From Neoarius graeffei (Eukaryota > Chordata > Actinopteri > Siluriformes > Ariidae), in contig NC_083571.1 in the NCBI RefSeq assembly GCF_027579695.1, positions 32,885,443 through 32,949,442 of the forward strand: a stretch of DNA of 64,000 bases, in the 5' to 3' direction. Of this stretch, positions 1 through 12,583 are shown piece after piece. A program made the position numbers and the translations under genes. The notes beneath the pieces are model-generated. The model made no database searches. It worked only from the letters and a program-made list of their open reading frames with translations, and was not told the DNA's origin. Every line of letters starts with the position of its first letter. Within the stretch, counting starts at the first letter, position 1.

Positions 1-1260
1 AATTCAAATGACAGAAAGAACTAAACCGAAAACAAATAATAACTAATTAAAAACCTCGTTAATACATACATTATTAAAAATAAATACAAAAATATATAAT
101 AATAATAAAATAAATTAAAATTAAAATTAAAAAATTTAAAAATAAAAATAAAAAAAAATAAAAAAAGCTTCTCAATTGGTGTCTGTATTATTCACATCTG
201 GTGTTCCATTGCCTCCATCTTTTTCCAGAAAGGCTAAAAATGGGTACCATATCTCCTCAAATTTACTGCCTTTACCTTTCACTATATATGTTATTTTCTC
301 CATGACCATATTATTTGCCATTTCTTTCAACCAATCATTCACATTTGGTGCTTGAATTCTTTTCCAGAATAAAGCAATTAAACGTTTTGCTTGTAACAAA
401 CACATGTCAAGAAAAATATATTCCCTTCTTCCCAATGTCACTTCGAGAGGATATAAGTGCATAACAAACACTTTTGCTGATAATGTTAAATTTATACCTG
501 TTATCTTATTTATCATATCTCTCAGCCCCTCCCAGAATGACATTATGTGTTCACATTCCCATATACAATGATAGAAATCACCTTTAAATTTGTTGCATTT
601 TGTACAAGTATCAGGTATATCGTCATTGTACTTGTGTAGAATAGATGGAGTCATGTAAGTCCGCATCAACCACTTATATTGTAGTAGTTTCAATCTTACA
701 CTTATTGTTTGAGTTTGAGCTTCCTTACATGCCTCTGTCCAGTCTGCTGTGCACAAATCTTCTTTTAGGTCCTTTTTCCAGGCTTCTAATTTAGTAATTG
801 ACGATTCTTGTGACCCTGCTATCATAATTCTGTATAAATGTGAAATTAAGCCTCTCGCATAACAATCACTTAACATTTCTTTCTCTAGGTTGTTTATTGT
901 TGGCATGTCTAAAGTATTATTTTGAGCTACAAATATAAAATTTCTTATTTGTAAGTATTTAAAGAAGTGATTTTTAGGTATATTAAATTTATTAACAATT
1001 TCTTCAAAGGACATGAGTTTGTTTGAAGAGTACAAATTATGTATGGCCCTTATCCCTTTATCAGCCCAGCTTTTAAAGCCTGCGTCCAATCTTCCTGGTT
1101 TGAAATCTGTATTGCCCCAAATGGGGCTAAAGCAAGAGAGATCATTAGAAATACCAAGATATTTCTTCACCATGTACCATACATTAATCATATTAAGCAA
1201 AATAGGGTTAGAGCAGTGTTTCCTATGATATTTGAGATTGGCTGAATATATGTACATATT
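1..1260 (-). mobile_element. L1-type LINE, 5'-truncated ORF2 C-terminus
   Basis: A 361-residue frame (1257 to 172) has the L1 ORF2 C-terminal pattern: a SPIWGN..FKPGRLDAGFKSWADKGI block, FFKYLQIRNF, then a cysteine motif with Cys-x2-Cys, His and WECEHIMSFWEGL. The reverse transcriptase and endonuclease are missing, as in the usual 5' truncation. The T-rich 3' region runs off the left edge. Confidence 0.75.
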
Positions 1261-1326
1261 AAATGAATATATTTTTGTTTACGTATTTATTTGTTATATT
1301 TTAACATAACTCGATCTGCTGTTGTT

Positions 1327-1697
1327 CTCATCTCATCTCATTATCTCTAGCTGCTTTATCCTTCTACAGGGTACAAGCTGGAGTCTATCCCAGCTGACTA
1401 CGGGCGAAAGGCGGGGTACACCATGGACAAGTCGCCAGGTCATCACAGGGCTGACACATAGACACAGACAACCATTCACACTCACATTCACACCTACGGT
1501 CAATTTAGAGTCACCAGTTAACCTAACCTGCATGTCTTTGGACTGTGGGGGAAACCGGAGCACCCGGAGGAAACCCACGCGGACACGGACAGAACATGCA
1601 AACTCCGCACAGAAAGGCCCTCGCCGGCCACGGGGCTCGAACCCGGACCTTCTTACTGTGAGGCGACAGCGCTAACCACTACACCACCGTGCCGCCC
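1327..1697 (-). mobile_element. V-SINE type A
   Basis: A near-complete copy of the main SINE in the window. It has a tRNA-like head with A box (GGTGTAGTGGTTAGCG) and B box (GGTTCGAGCCC), then the V-SINE core (TCCGGGTGCTCCGGTTTCC, AAAGACATGCAGGTTAGG), then a tail ending in (ATGAG)n. Such SINEs are moved by LINE machinery. ORFs inside are shadows of the repeat. Confidence 0.9.
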
Positions 1698-1861
1698 TTG
1701 TCAAGACTCATGTCGGAGGATGTGAAAAATAAAATCAGAGGCCGTTAATTAGGTCACCGGTTAGTTCAGTTGGAAATAAAAGTTATTCGAGAACATTGTT
1801 ATTATTATTATTATTATTTGAAGAAAATGTCTTTAACTGATATTTGATATTAGCATAAACT

Positions 1862-2232
1862 CATTCATTCATTCATTATCTCTAGCCGCTTTATCCTTCT
1901 ACAGGGTCGCAGGCAAGCTGGAGCCTATCCCAGCTGACTACGGGCGAAAGGCGGGGTACACCCTGGACAAGTCGCCAGGTCATCACAGGGCTGACACATA
2001 GACACAGACAACCATTCACACTCACACCTACGGTCAATTTAGAGTCACCAGTTAACCTAACCTGCATGTCTTTGGACTGTGGGGGAAACCGGAGCACCCG
2101 GAGGAAACCCACGCGGACACGGGGAGAACATGCAAACTCCGCACAGAAAGGCCCTCGCCGGCCCCGGGGCTCGAACCCAGGACCTTCTTGCTGTGAGGCG
2201 ACAGTGCTAACCACTACACCACCGTGCCGCCC
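1862..2232 (-). mobile_element. V-SINE type A with 13-bp TSD
   Basis: A full copy flanked by the perfect target-site duplication ATTAGCATAAACT at 1849-1861 and 2233-2245. The tail is (ATGA)n. It lies 165 bp from the previous copy, in the same orientation. Confidence 0.93.
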
Positions 2233-2245
2233 ATTAGCATAAACT

Positions 2246-2504
2246 GTTTTTTAAAATGTTATTATATGTAGTAATGAAGGAACACCCGTGAAACCAAACA
2301 CTAAATGTACTGCAGTGTTGATTTTGTAGTAAGGGTGTGCAAACCTTTGCTCTCAGCTGTACGTGTAAAATTTGCTGATTGTACATTTAATCCTGTTTAT
2401 GTCTCAGATCATTATTTGATTATTAAAGTATAAAGTTCAGGAACAGCAGTGAAGCTAAGAGGAAGTGTGTGGAGTTGTGAGAGTATGGAATGGAAAACGG
2501 ATAC

Positions 2505-2535
<31 letters not shown>

Positions 2536-3397
2536 CGCTGTTTTTTAATCATGTTCAGTGTTCCATTGTATTTCTTTGGCCGAACGTGTGAAGTGTGCTC
2601 TCTGTCTTTTGTCTGCCTGAAGCTTTCCTGCCAGTTTCAGTGTGGAACAAATTCCCCAACACCCACCCAGCCTGCAGGTGTGTGTGTGTGTGGGCCTATG
2701 TTGCTTTGGGCCTCTATCTCTCTCTCTCTTAACCCCAGCACAGATGGCAGAACTAATCATTAATTCTTGAATCTGATTGGTCAGAATGTGTTGCTTAATT
2801 CTCTGTAACAGCAGCTCTGACAGTAGTGTAGCTACAAAGCACACATTAACATTAACACTCTCTTGTTTCTAAAACGTTATCATTTCTATCGGAACAGCTA
2901 AGATTTTTTGCTTTCTGAAGTTTGACGCTTTTCGTGCTGCATCACAACTGTGAGGATTAATAATGTAGCTCACGTTTCCTGAAGTTTCCGCACTGCTATT
3001 TTACCGTAAAAACGTCTTAAATTTTTTTTGTTGCTTTTTCAAGGCTCACTCGTTTCCTTGAACGTTATTCCAAGCTAGCTAAACTACTTGGCCAATTGTT
3101 TGCGTAAGCATTATGTATGTTGGTTTAATCGGACACTCGCGGTAACAGTTTGAAGTTAGCTGAACTTCACATTTTCCGGAGAATACTAAAATTGTCAGAC
3201 AGTGTGCTCTGAAAATGTTTTACATAACGTGTGTGTATAAATATAAACATTCTTATGACATTTCCATTTATTAACCACATAATGTGTAGTTGTGTACGAA
3301 ATTTTCTTGACTTATGAAGAATTTTAATAGGAAATCTCAAACACCAGCATTCTGTAGCTACACTTGTATGTTGTATCATACCGTACAAAGCTGCAGT

Positions 3398-3436
<39 letters not shown>

Positions 3437-3743
3437 GGGTGTGCAAACTGCACAAGTGCCACAAGGCATGTCCACGCCTGTTTGGCATTGTTCCTTTGAA
3501 GTCAGTAAATGCATTGTGTGTAACCATACAGTATATACATGTATAGCAGTGTGTGTGTGTGTGTACATACTTGTACTTGCTACATATTGAGGACCGGAAT
3601 ATGTTTTTTACCAACAGTGTGAGGACATTTTGTCTGGTCCTCACTTCTTCAAAGGACTGTTTGAAGGTTAAGACTTGGTTTTAGGGTTCAGGTTAGAATG
3701 AGTTGGAGAGAGGAAGAGAGAAAGAGAGAGAGAGAGATAGAGT

Positions 3744-3791
<48 letters not shown>

Positions 3792-4187
3792 CAGATTGTA
3801 TGTGGAATAGCTCACAGGAATGTGTTGAAAGGATAAATACAGAGGGCGTATGAGGATGAATGTTTATGTATCGAGGTGTGCCTATATGTGCATGAATTTA
3901 CTTGTCCCTAGTATGTGTGTGTGAGATGTTAGAGATCCATACAACACATATCTGACATATCTTTTCCATTTGACAGGGCTTTATGCAAATAAGGCTTCTC
4001 CGTCCATGAACATTTCTCATATTCTGTCGTCTTGCAACCTGAACCCAGAAGGCACTTCCTTGGAATAATATGTTGTGAATTTATGCAAATATTCAGGTGA
4101 AGGGGGAATTCTAGTGCAACCAGTTGTATCAGAAGTCAAACAAGTCATTGAATAGTGTCAATTCATGTGTTATTAATAAAGTGTCAC
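2246..4187. other. no gene seen; dinucleotide repeats
   Basis: I see no exon, RNA gene or recognisable element. Simple repeats are (GT)n at about 2506-2535 and 2681-2690, (AC)n at 3400-3432, (GT)n at 3549-3563, and adjoining (GA)n-(GT)n-(GA)n at 3717-3791. Confidence 0.6.
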
Positions 4188-4200
4188 ATGAACTTAACTA

Positions 4201-4586
4201 GGGCGGCACGGTGGTGTAGTGGTTAGCGCTGTCGCCTCACAGCAAGAAGGTCCGGGTTCGAGCCCCGGGGCCGACGAGGGCCTTTCTGTGCGGAGTTTGC
4301 ATGTTCTCCCCGTGTCTGCGTGGGTTTCCTCTGGGTGTTCCGGTTTCCTCCACAGTCCAAAGACATGCAGGTTAGGTTAACTGGTGACTCTAAATTGACC
4401 GTAGGTGTGAATGTGAGTGTGAATGGTTGTCTGTGTCTATGTGTCAGCCCTGTGATGAACTGGCGACTTGTCCAGGGTGTACCCCGCCTTTCGCCCGTAG
4501 TCAGCTGGGATAGGCTCCAGCTTGCCTGCAACCCTGTAGAACAGGATAAAGCGGCTAGAGATAATGAGATGAGATGAGATGAGATG
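4201..4586 (+). mobile_element. V-SINE type A with TSD
   Basis: A complete copy from GGGCGGCACGG to (ATGAG)n, flanked by ATGAACTTAA at 4188-4197 and about 4584-4593. Confidence 0.92.
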
Positions 4587-4689
4587 AACTTAAATACACC
4601 TGGATGAAGCAAGAGTTTGTTACAGAACACATGTATACTGTATGTATACAGAAAACATCACGAAGACCAAGGAGCTATCAAAACAATAT

Positions 4690-5225
4690 GTGATCATCAT
4701 CATCTTCTTCTACACAGCAGATAATGTCCTTCCTGTCCTCTATATTGTCTTCCATCACACCAACCATCCTCATGTCCTCCTTCACCACATCCATAAATCT
4801 CATCTTTGGTCTTCCTCTATTCCTTCTACCTGGTAACTCCATCTCCAGCATTCTTTTCCCAATACGTCCTGGATCTCTCCTCTGTACATGTCCAAACCAT
4901 TTCAATCTCGCCTCTCTTACTTTGTCTCCAAGCTGTCCTACATGTCCTGTCCCTCTACTATTCTCGTTTCTAAACCTGTTCAACTTTGTCACTCCCAGTG
5001 AAAACCTCAACATCTTCAGCTCTGCTACCTCCAGTTCAGCCTCCTGTCTTTTTGTCTCCAAATCATACTGTCTTGTACACGTTCCCTTTCACTCTTGCTG
5101 CCAACATTCTGTCACAAATCACTCCTGACACTCTCTTCCATCCATTCCCACCTGCCTGCACTGTTTTCTTCACTTCTCTTCTGCACTCGCCATTACTTTG
5201 TACAGTTGACCCCAAAAGATAAAGT
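4690..5225 (-). mobile_element. RTE-type LINE 3' fragment
   Basis: The frame 5061-4678 encodes TKRQEAELEVAELKMLRFSLG, REARLKWFGHVQRRDPG and GKRMLEMELPGRRNRGRPKM, the conserved C-terminus of RTE-clade reverse transcriptases in fish. A second frame upstream gives NGECRREVKKTVQAG-like sequence, so at least one frameshift is present. The 3' end shows the (ATG)n tail typical of RTE. Only the last ~0.5 kb remains. Confidence 0.75.
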
Positions 5226-5284
5226 TCTGGAAACTTATCAGTTAGATTTTAGGTGTATAGACCAAGTTGGAGACTTGGTAAACA

Positions 5285-5400
5285 AGTAGAAAAAGGTTCT
5301 CTGCTCAGATGGGGAACAGAGCAAAACATATGTTTGGCGAAAACACAGTTTTCACCAAATGGTGAAGCATGGTGGTGGTAGGATCATGTTGCATTTTGGC
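5285..5400 (+). mobile_element. Tc1-like transposase relic
   Basis: About 115 bases decode piecewise to LCSDG, TYVWRK and VKHGGGRIML, the middle of a Tc1 transposase, abutting the RTE fragment. No TIRs are visible. Confidence 0.5.
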
Positions 5401-5618
5401 AATACAAATTGGCCCACAACATTATTAGGTTGCTTAGGTAGCTAGATACATCACTGCTTTGTATGTTTTTTTTTTTGTTTTATATATAATATTATATATA
5501 TATATATATAAAATGAGATTTTTTTGGCAGTGCACAAATATTCTTAGCATTCTTTTCAAGCATTCTCAGAGTGATTTTGTAAAGTAGTTGAAAAATAGCT
5601 TTTAATTGGAACAATTCA

Positions 5619-5988
5619 GGGCAGCACAGTGGTGTAGTGGTTAGCGCTGTCGCCTCACAGCAAGAAGGTCCGGGTTCGAGCCCCGTGGCCGGCGAGGGCC
5701 TTTCTGTGCGGAGTTTGCATGCTCTCCCCGTGTCCGCGTGGGTTTCCTCCGGGTGCTCCGGTTTCCCCCACAGTCCAAAGACATGCAGGTTAGGTTAACT
5801 GGTGACTCTAAATTGACCGTAGGTGTGAATGTGAGTGTGAATGGTTGTCTGTGTCTATGTGTCAGCCCTGCGATGACCTGGCGACTTGTCCAGGGTGTAC
5901 CCCGCCTTTCACCCGTAGTCAGCTGGGATAGGCTCCAGCTTGCCTGTGACCCTGTAGAACAGGATAAAGCGGCTACAGATGATGAGAT
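5619..5988 (+). mobile_element. V-SINE type A with 12-bp TSD
   Basis: A complete copy between TGGAACAATTCA duplications at 5607-5618 and 5988-5999. Confidence 0.93.
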
Positions 5989-5999
5989 GGAACAATTCA

Positions 6000-6796
6000 T
6001 CGAACTCCTCTGTCATTTGATCTAATTCCACCTATCATCCACAATTATGTTTTTGGTTGCCCCAAAATTTGTCTCAAACCCAAATAAAGCACTGTGACTC
6101 CACCTCTCTCGGCTGTTATTGCCCCTGTTCTGACCTGCTTACCCCTGACACAGTGTGGAGCAGGAATTTTTTCTCTCCTAGTTCCATGAAACTATTCATT
6201 TAAGCCCTGGTGAATGATGGGGAAACAATTACTTCATGATCAAACAAGTCTGCTTGCCGAGACGTGCAGTGCCAGAAAAACATTTTGGCTAAAATTTGAA
6301 AGTCAAACCAAGGAATACAGCAGGTATGAGTGATAACATAATTTGAGTAATGTTCAAAGCTACTTCTAATCGAATTAGAAGAACAAAATCTTTATCAGCC
6401 TCATTGTTTTAGTAATATAATATCTGAGTTCACTTCTTCAGTTTATAAGTGAACTTCGACTATAATCGAGGCTATGTCCACATTAATTCGTTTCAGTTTT
6501 AAAACGCTTCACTTTTGCTATGTTTACGCCTGGTGTCCACATTACTCTGGAGTTTACGAGCCCCAAAAACTGAGACATTTTAATAAACGCTGCTGGCCTC
6601 CTCTTAGGTTGCCTTTTCAATTGGACAGAGCAGAAACAGTGATGTTTACAAATGATGACGCAGACACCTGCATTCATTTTCTGATTGGGTTTCATCAGTC
6701 ATGACGTATCCTTCTCTGATTCGTCACGCTCCGATCACATGACCCTTTTTTAAATGCCTTGGCTGTAACAACCATGCGAATTATACTCAGTGAAAT
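6000..6796. other. no gene seen
   Basis: Unique-looking AT-rich sequence with short frames only. I see no splice-supported exon, RNA gene or mobile element. Confidence 0.5.
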
Positions 6797-8440
6797 GAGA
6801 GAGAGAGAGAGTGAGGGAGAGAGGCAAACAGACTGATTGACAGAGAGACTAACTGACTGACTGACTGACTGACAGAGGCAGACAGACAGAGAGAGAGGAG
6901 AGACTGACTGACTGAGAGACAGAGGCAGACAGACAGAGAGAGGAGAGACTGACTGACTGAGAGACAGAGGCAGACAGACAGAGAGGAAAGACTGACTGAC
7001 AGAGAGAGACAGACTGATACAGACAGAGGCAGACAGACAGAGGGGAGAGACTGACTGACTGACTGACTGACTGACTGACTGACTGACTGACAGAGGCAGA
7101 CAGAGAGAGAGAGAGAGAGGAGAGACTGACTGACTGAATGACAGAGACAGAGGCAGGCAGACAGAGAGGAGAGACTGACTGACAGAGGCAGACAGAGAGA
7201 GAGAAACAGACTGATACAGAGACAGAGGCAGGCAGACAGAGGAGAGACTGACTGACAGAGACAGAGTCAGACAGAGAGAGAGAGGAGAGACTGACTGACA
7301 GAGACAGAGAGAGACAAACAGACTGATACAGAGGCAGACAGACAGACAGAGGGGAGAGCCTGACTGACTGACTGAGAGACAGAGGCAGACAGAGAGAGAG
7401 GAGAGACTGACTGACAGAGACTGACAGAGAGACAGAGGCAGGCAGACAGACAGAGAGGAGAGACTGACTGACAGAGAGACAGAGCCAGACAGAGAGAGGA
7501 GAGACTGAAGGACAGAGACAGAAGCAGACAGACAGAGAAAGAGGAAAGACTGGCTGACTGACAGAGAGACAGAGGCAGACAGACAGAGAGAGAAGAGAGA
7601 CTGACTGACTGAGAGACAGAGGCAGACAGACAGAGAGGAAAGACTGACTGACAGAGACAGACAGAGGGAGACAGACTGACAGAGAGACAGAGACAGGCAG
7701 ACAGACAGAGAGGAGAGACTGACTGACAGAGAGAGACAGAGGCAGACAGAGAGAGACTGACTGACTGAATGACAGAGACAGAGGCAGACAGACAGAGAAA
7801 GAGGAAAGACTGAATGACTGAGAGACAGAGGCAGACAGAGAGAGGAGAGACTGACTGACAGAGACAGAGGCAGACAAACAGAGAGGAAAGACTGACTGAC
7901 AGACAGACAGAGAGAGACAAACAGACTGATACAGAGGCAGACAGACAGACAGACAGACAGAGGGGAGAGACTGACTGAATGACTGAGAGACAGAGGCAGA
8001 CAGACAAAGAGGAAAGACTGACTGACAGAGAGACAGAGGCAGACAGACAGAGAGAGGAGAGACTGACTGACAGAGAGACAGAGGCAGACAGAGAGAGAGG
8101 AGAGACTGACTGACAGAGGCAGACAGACAGAGAAAGAGGAAAGACTGACTGACAGAGACAGATAGAGACAAACCAACTGATTGACAGACAGACAGAGGCA
8201 GACAGAGAGAGCGAGAGAGAGAGCCTGACTGACTGACAGACAGAGACAAACAGACTGATAGACAGAGGCAGACAGAGGGAGAGAGCCTGACTGACAGAGT
8301 GACAGAAAGACAGAGACAAGCAGACAGACAGAGAGGAGACACTGACTGACTGAGTGACAGAGGCAGACAAACAGAGAAAGAGGAGAGACTGACTGACAGA
8401 GACAAACAGAGAGAGACAAACAGACTGACTGACAGAGCGA
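6797..8440. repeat. 1.6-kb GACAGA/GACTGACT purine-rich tandem array
   Basis: Variable 35-60 bp units are built from GACAGA, GAGGCAGACAGA, GAGAGGAGAGA and (GACT)n. They read as open frames on the minus strand ([12 protein letters not shown] repeats) only because the motif lacks stops. The array ends about 90 bp before the klf3 promoter block. Purines, G and A above all, are concentrated on the + strand. Confidence 0.9.
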
Positions 8441-8523
8441 GAGCATCCACACCCTGTTCGCTCTATTTTTTTCTTTCCTTCCTTCCTTCCTACCCCAGGG
8501 AGAAGTGATGAGACACACCCATT

Positions 8524-8640
8524 CCCTCACCCTCCCGTCCCACCCAGCTCTGCCCTTTTACCCCGCCCTTCACCCCCTCCTCTAGCCCCGCCCCTCCCGT
8601 CATGTGGAGGCGGAAGGGAAGGTCGCAGCCCTGAGAGGCG
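8524..8640 (+). promoter_or_regulatory. klf3 proximal promoter with GC/CACCC boxes
   Basis: C-rich DNA holds CCCACCCAG, CCCCGCCC (8561-8568), CACCCCCTCC and GCCCCGCCCCTCCCG (8585-8599), all Sp1/KLF-type sites, just upstream of the candidate exon 1. CACCC-box promoters are typical of KLF genes and allow cross-regulation between KLFs. A CpG-rich block with (CG)n runs (8965-9190) follows the exon. Position and composition support a promoter; activity is inferred. Confidence 0.5.
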
Positions 8641-8783
8641 CTTGATTGCATTGTTCAGGACGGCAGAGCTGAAACACGGAGCTCTACACCACACGGTCAG
8701 CTGTTCGAGTCTCATCCTCACTCTGGGTATTTTGTTTATAAAAATAATCAGGACGAGAGCAGAACCGACACTTCTACTGCCCT
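8640..8783 (+). other. klf3: probable klf3 non-coding exon 1
   Basis: A GC-rich upstream block is followed by a strong donor, CTGCCCT|GTGAGTAAAC, at 8783/8784. The first coding exon begins with 18 bases of UTR behind an acceptor at 16132, so an upstream exon is required, and KLF3 genes have a non-coding exon 1. The start is not defined: TTTATAAAAA at 8732-8741 could be a TATA-like element for a very short exon. This is inference without transcript support. Confidence 0.45.
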
Positions 8784-9318
8784 GTGAGTAAACTATTGCA
8801 TTTATTTATTTTTAATCTGAAACCTGTTTATCTGAGTTAAATGAAACATCAGACTGTTTGGAGTGAAATAAAATAATGAAGTGAGGGATTGCAGAGTGAT
8901 CATCCTCAGCTTTTACACCTCAGGCTTGTTTTCTTCTTCTTCTTCTTCTTCCCCTGACTGAAGCGCTGCACTCGCTCTGCTCCCGGGCGCATGTGCCGGA
9001 ACGCGCTGTTTGAGTTTGTAAGACTCGGTGTGTCGCTCACAGCCCCGTTAAATCCCTCTCATCTACCGCGCTCAGCGCGCGCTTTTTACACTTTTCACTC
9101 TCTCGCGCGCGCGCGCTTGCACTTAACGTGCTACTTAGTACGCGAGTGTTCGTATCAACCCGTAACCATGGCGACGCGCGTGCACGCTTTCTATTGATAC
9201 GCTCTGTTTTTACGCACGAGGACGCAGTGAGTCCTCAGGTTGTGTTTACTCTAATACTTGTATATTTTTATGATAAATACACCTTATTATATTATTACAT
9301 TATTATTATAATATTACT

Positions 9319-9677
9319 GTAGTGGTTAGCGCTGTCGCCTCACAGCAAGAAGGTCCTGGGTTCGAGCCCCGGGGCCGGCGAGGGCCTTTCTGTGCGGGGT
9401 TTGCATGTTCTCCCCGTGTCCGCGTGGGTTTCCTCCGGGTGCTCCGGTTTCCCCCACAGTCCAAAGACATGCAGGTTAGGTTAACTGGTGACTCTAAATT
9501 GAGCGTAGATGTGAATGTGAGTGTGAATGGTTGTCTGTGTCTATGTGTCAGCCCTGTGATGACCTGGCGACTTGTCCAGGGTGTACCCCGCCTTTCGCCC
9601 GTAGTCAGCTGGGATAGGCTCCAGCTTGCCTGCAACCCTGTAGAACAGGATAAAGTGGCTAGAGATGATGAGATGAG
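9319..9677 (+). mobile_element. V-SINE type A, short 5' truncation, with TSD
   Basis: Lacks the first ~15 bases of the head and begins at GTAGTGGTTAGCG. ATTACTGTA repeats at 9313-9321 and 9678-9686. Confidence 0.88.
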
Positions 9678-9696
9678 ATTACTGTAACTCAGTCAG

Positions 9697-10015
9697 TGGT
9701 GGCACGGTGGTGTAGTGGTGTCGCCTCACAGCAAGAAGGTTCTGGGTTCAAGCCCAATGGCCTTTCTGTTTGGAGTTTGCATGTTCTCCCCTGTCTGCAT
9801 AGGTTCCTCCGGTTTCCCCGACAGTCCAAAGACATGCAGGTTAGGTTAACTGGTGACTCTAAATTGACCGTAGGTGTGAATGGTTGTCTGTGTCTATGTG
9901 TCAGCCCTGCGATGACCTGGCGACTTGTCCAGGGTGTACCCAGCCTTCCGCCCGTAGTCAGCTGGGATAGGCTCCAGCTTGCCTGCGAACCTGCACAGGA
10001 TAAGCATTATGGAAG
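9697..10015 (+). mobile_element. V-SINE type A, diverged
   Basis: Starts at GTGGCACGGTGGTGTAGTGG. It has small internal deletions in the head and core and a shortened tail. Lies 10 bp after the previous copy. Confidence 0.8.
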
Positions 10016-10029
10016 TCAATCATCCAAAC

Positions 10030-10344
10030 ATCCTATCCTATCCTGTTCTACAGGGTCACGGGCAAGCTGGATCCTATCCCAGCTGACTATGGGTGAGAGG
10101 CAAGCCACCAGGTGAAACATAGAGACGCACAACTATTCACCCCTACGGTCAATTTAGAGCCACCAATTAACCTAACTGCATGTCTTTGGACTGTCGGGGA
10201 AACCGGAGCACCCGGAGGAAACCCACGCGGACACGGGGAGAACATGCAAACTCCGCACAGAAAGGCCCTCGCCGGCCGCTGGGCTCGAACCCGGACCTTC
10301 TTGCTGTGAGGCGACAGCGCTAACCACTACACCACCGTGCCACC
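10030..10344 (-). mobile_element. V-SINE type A, opposite orientation
   Basis: Tail-first copy ending CACCACCGTGCCACC, next to (TTTA)n at 10345-10366. Facing the preceding + copy, it forms an inverted SINE pair about 0.3 kb per arm. Confidence 0.82.
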
Positions 10345-11202
10345 TATTTATTTATTTATTTATTTGGGAATAATTTAGGCATGTGCCAACAATCAGGTTA
10401 CATATGCTGCCACATTTAATATATAATGTTTTGTGAAAATATCATGACCACACTTACAAGCTGAGTTTTTAAGGAGCGTCAAAAAACCCCCAAAAAACCC
10501 CGACCCTGAAAAAGCCTCTGTCTCAAAAGGTTAACCTCTAAAATCTCACAACGCTGACATCCCTGATGGACGAGTAATGTTTAGCTCGAAGCGTAGGATC
10601 TAAAAATCTAAATACGATCTGTGATAATACTGTAAACACCATAAAAACCAAATCAAATGTGGTGGTGATGTAAGATTGACAGTTTGCTCTTTTCTGGTTA
10701 ATCGCATTTGTCGCTGTTTAGATATCAACCTGGGAAATTGTTAATTTATATAATATAATATACATATTTGTAGCAAGAATGTATTGTGTTTGTAGAGGAA
10801 ATAATCTGATATCTGCAACATGTAGCTTTGCAAATGATTAATATATATATATATATATATTATTATTATTTTTATTTAAAAAAATGAATAAATCGCAGAA
10901 ATGTTGTTCAGCAGTGTTTCTAGCTCCAGACAGCTTTTGTCTTTGTTTGCATTTGCACTTGTGGGGAAAAAAAAGCAATCAGGTTAACGGCATGATTTTA
11001 CACTTAATCATAGTGATGATAATCTTGGTGTTGCAAATCAAGTAATTGATTGTTTGGGTTTGATTGTGTGTGTGTGTGTGTGTGTGTGTGTACACAGACT
11101 CGGGTCACACACTCAGTGTGACGGTGAACACAGCGAACGTGACTGAAAGCTGAAAGTTGTAAACTAATGTTTAACAGTGTTGTTGACCTCAGGTCAGTGC
11201 GT

Positions 11203-11238
<36 letters not shown>

Positions 11239-11289
11239 TAGCAGTGGTAATAAGGCGGTCAATATTGCATGCTACTTGAAACCGTTTTC

Positions 11290-11585
11290 ACACTGCAAAT
11301 GGAAGTGCATAAGTTTGCATACCCCTAAGACCAAAGGAAAGAGATGGAGAGAATATATGCAGCACTGCAGTCTCCAAATCAAGGATTTTAAAAAAGCCTT
11401 TGAAATTATTTTATTCATGTTTTACATTGTAGATTTGTTGCAAGATATATTCAGGTTTAACTGTTTCAATTTTTTTGAATTCTAATTGTTTGCAAAATAT
11501 ATTGTGAAAGAGAAGTCACTTTTTTTTTTGTACACTTAAAAAAAAATTTAAAAATGGGGGCACAAACTTTTGCACTGGACTAGAA
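11290..11585. mobile_element. Tc1-type MITE relic (weak)
   Basis: AAGTTTGCATACCCC at the left and GGGGGCACAAACTTTTGCAC at the right resemble degenerate inverted ends of Tc1-type elements. No coding sequence or clear TA duplication is seen. Confidence 0.35.
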
Positions 11586-12015
11586 AAGGAGGGAAAGTGA
11601 AAGGAATGGAATTCAAGTGTGTGCTTTTTATTAATCTGTGATTCGTAATGAAGGCATAAAAGCACAGACACCTGATAACACCGATATACAACAGCGTATA
11701 GACAGCTGCAGTGCAGAGAGTCGCTTACAAACTAAACATCTTCACATCAAACAGTTATTACACTTGTACAGAGGAGTGTGTGTGTGTGTGAGAGTGCACT
11801 CGTGTGTGTCTTAAAAAGGAACGTAAGGTGCTTCATAGCCCAACAGAATTGTTCTCTCTCCGTGTGTGTGTGCGTGCGCAGGTCAGTGAGGCTGCCGTGT
11901 CTGGGGCCTTTTGTTTCAAGGCTCAGTCTTGCGTCACGCATTCCATCTGGCACACTGAGCCTCTTTTCCTGTTTTCAGAGTGCATGGGAGAACGAACACA
12001 CACACACAGGTCAGT

Positions 12016-12583
12016 TTAGTGAAGGAGGTGTGGCCTGTGATTCTGCATCTGTCAATCGCAGTGAAGGAGGCGTGGCCTGTGTGATTCTGTATCTGTCAAT
12101 CACAGTGAAGGAGGTGTGGCCTGTGTGATTCTGTATCTGTCAGTCACAGTGAAGGAGGCGTAACCTGTGTGATTCTCTGTCAATCACAGTGAAGGAGGCG
12201 TGGCCTGTGTGATTCTGTATCTGTCAGTCACAGTGAAGGAGGTGTGGCCTGTGTGATTCTGTATCTGTCAGTCACAGTGAAGGAGGCGTAACCTGTGTGA
12301 TTCTCTGTCAATCACAGTGAAGGAGGTGTGGCCTGTGTGATTCTGTATCTGTCAATCACAGTGAAGGAGGCATGGCCTGTGTGATTCTGTATCTGTCAGT
12401 CACAGTGAAGGAGGCGTAACCTGTGTGATTCTCTGTCAATCACAGTGAAGGAGGCGTGGCCTGTGTGATTCTGTATCTGTCATTGTGAAGGAGGCGTGGC
12501 CTGTGTGATTCTGCATCTGTCAATCAGAATGGAGGCGTGGCTTGTGTGATTCTCAGTCAGTCACAGTGAAGGAGGCGTGGCCT
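12016..12583. repeat. 45-bp minisatellite, about 14 units
   Basis: Units follow GAAGGAGGCGTGGCCTGTG, TGATTCTGTATCTGTCA, ATCACAGT, with a shorter 37-38 bp variant carrying CGTAACC. Variants recur in a three-unit order (TGTGGCC, CGTAACC, CGTGGCC), suggesting a higher-order repeat of about 126 bp. Located in klf3 intron 1. Confidence 0.92.

Noticed and set aside
4201-4270. V-SINE heads as tRNA genes
   Set aside because: They keep A and B boxes but lack paired acceptor and anticodon stems.
6695-8530. Long minus-strand Ser/Leu/Val/Cys/Gln frames (611, 533 and 367 aa)
   Set aside because: They translate the GACAGA tandem array; several frames are open at once and no domain is present.
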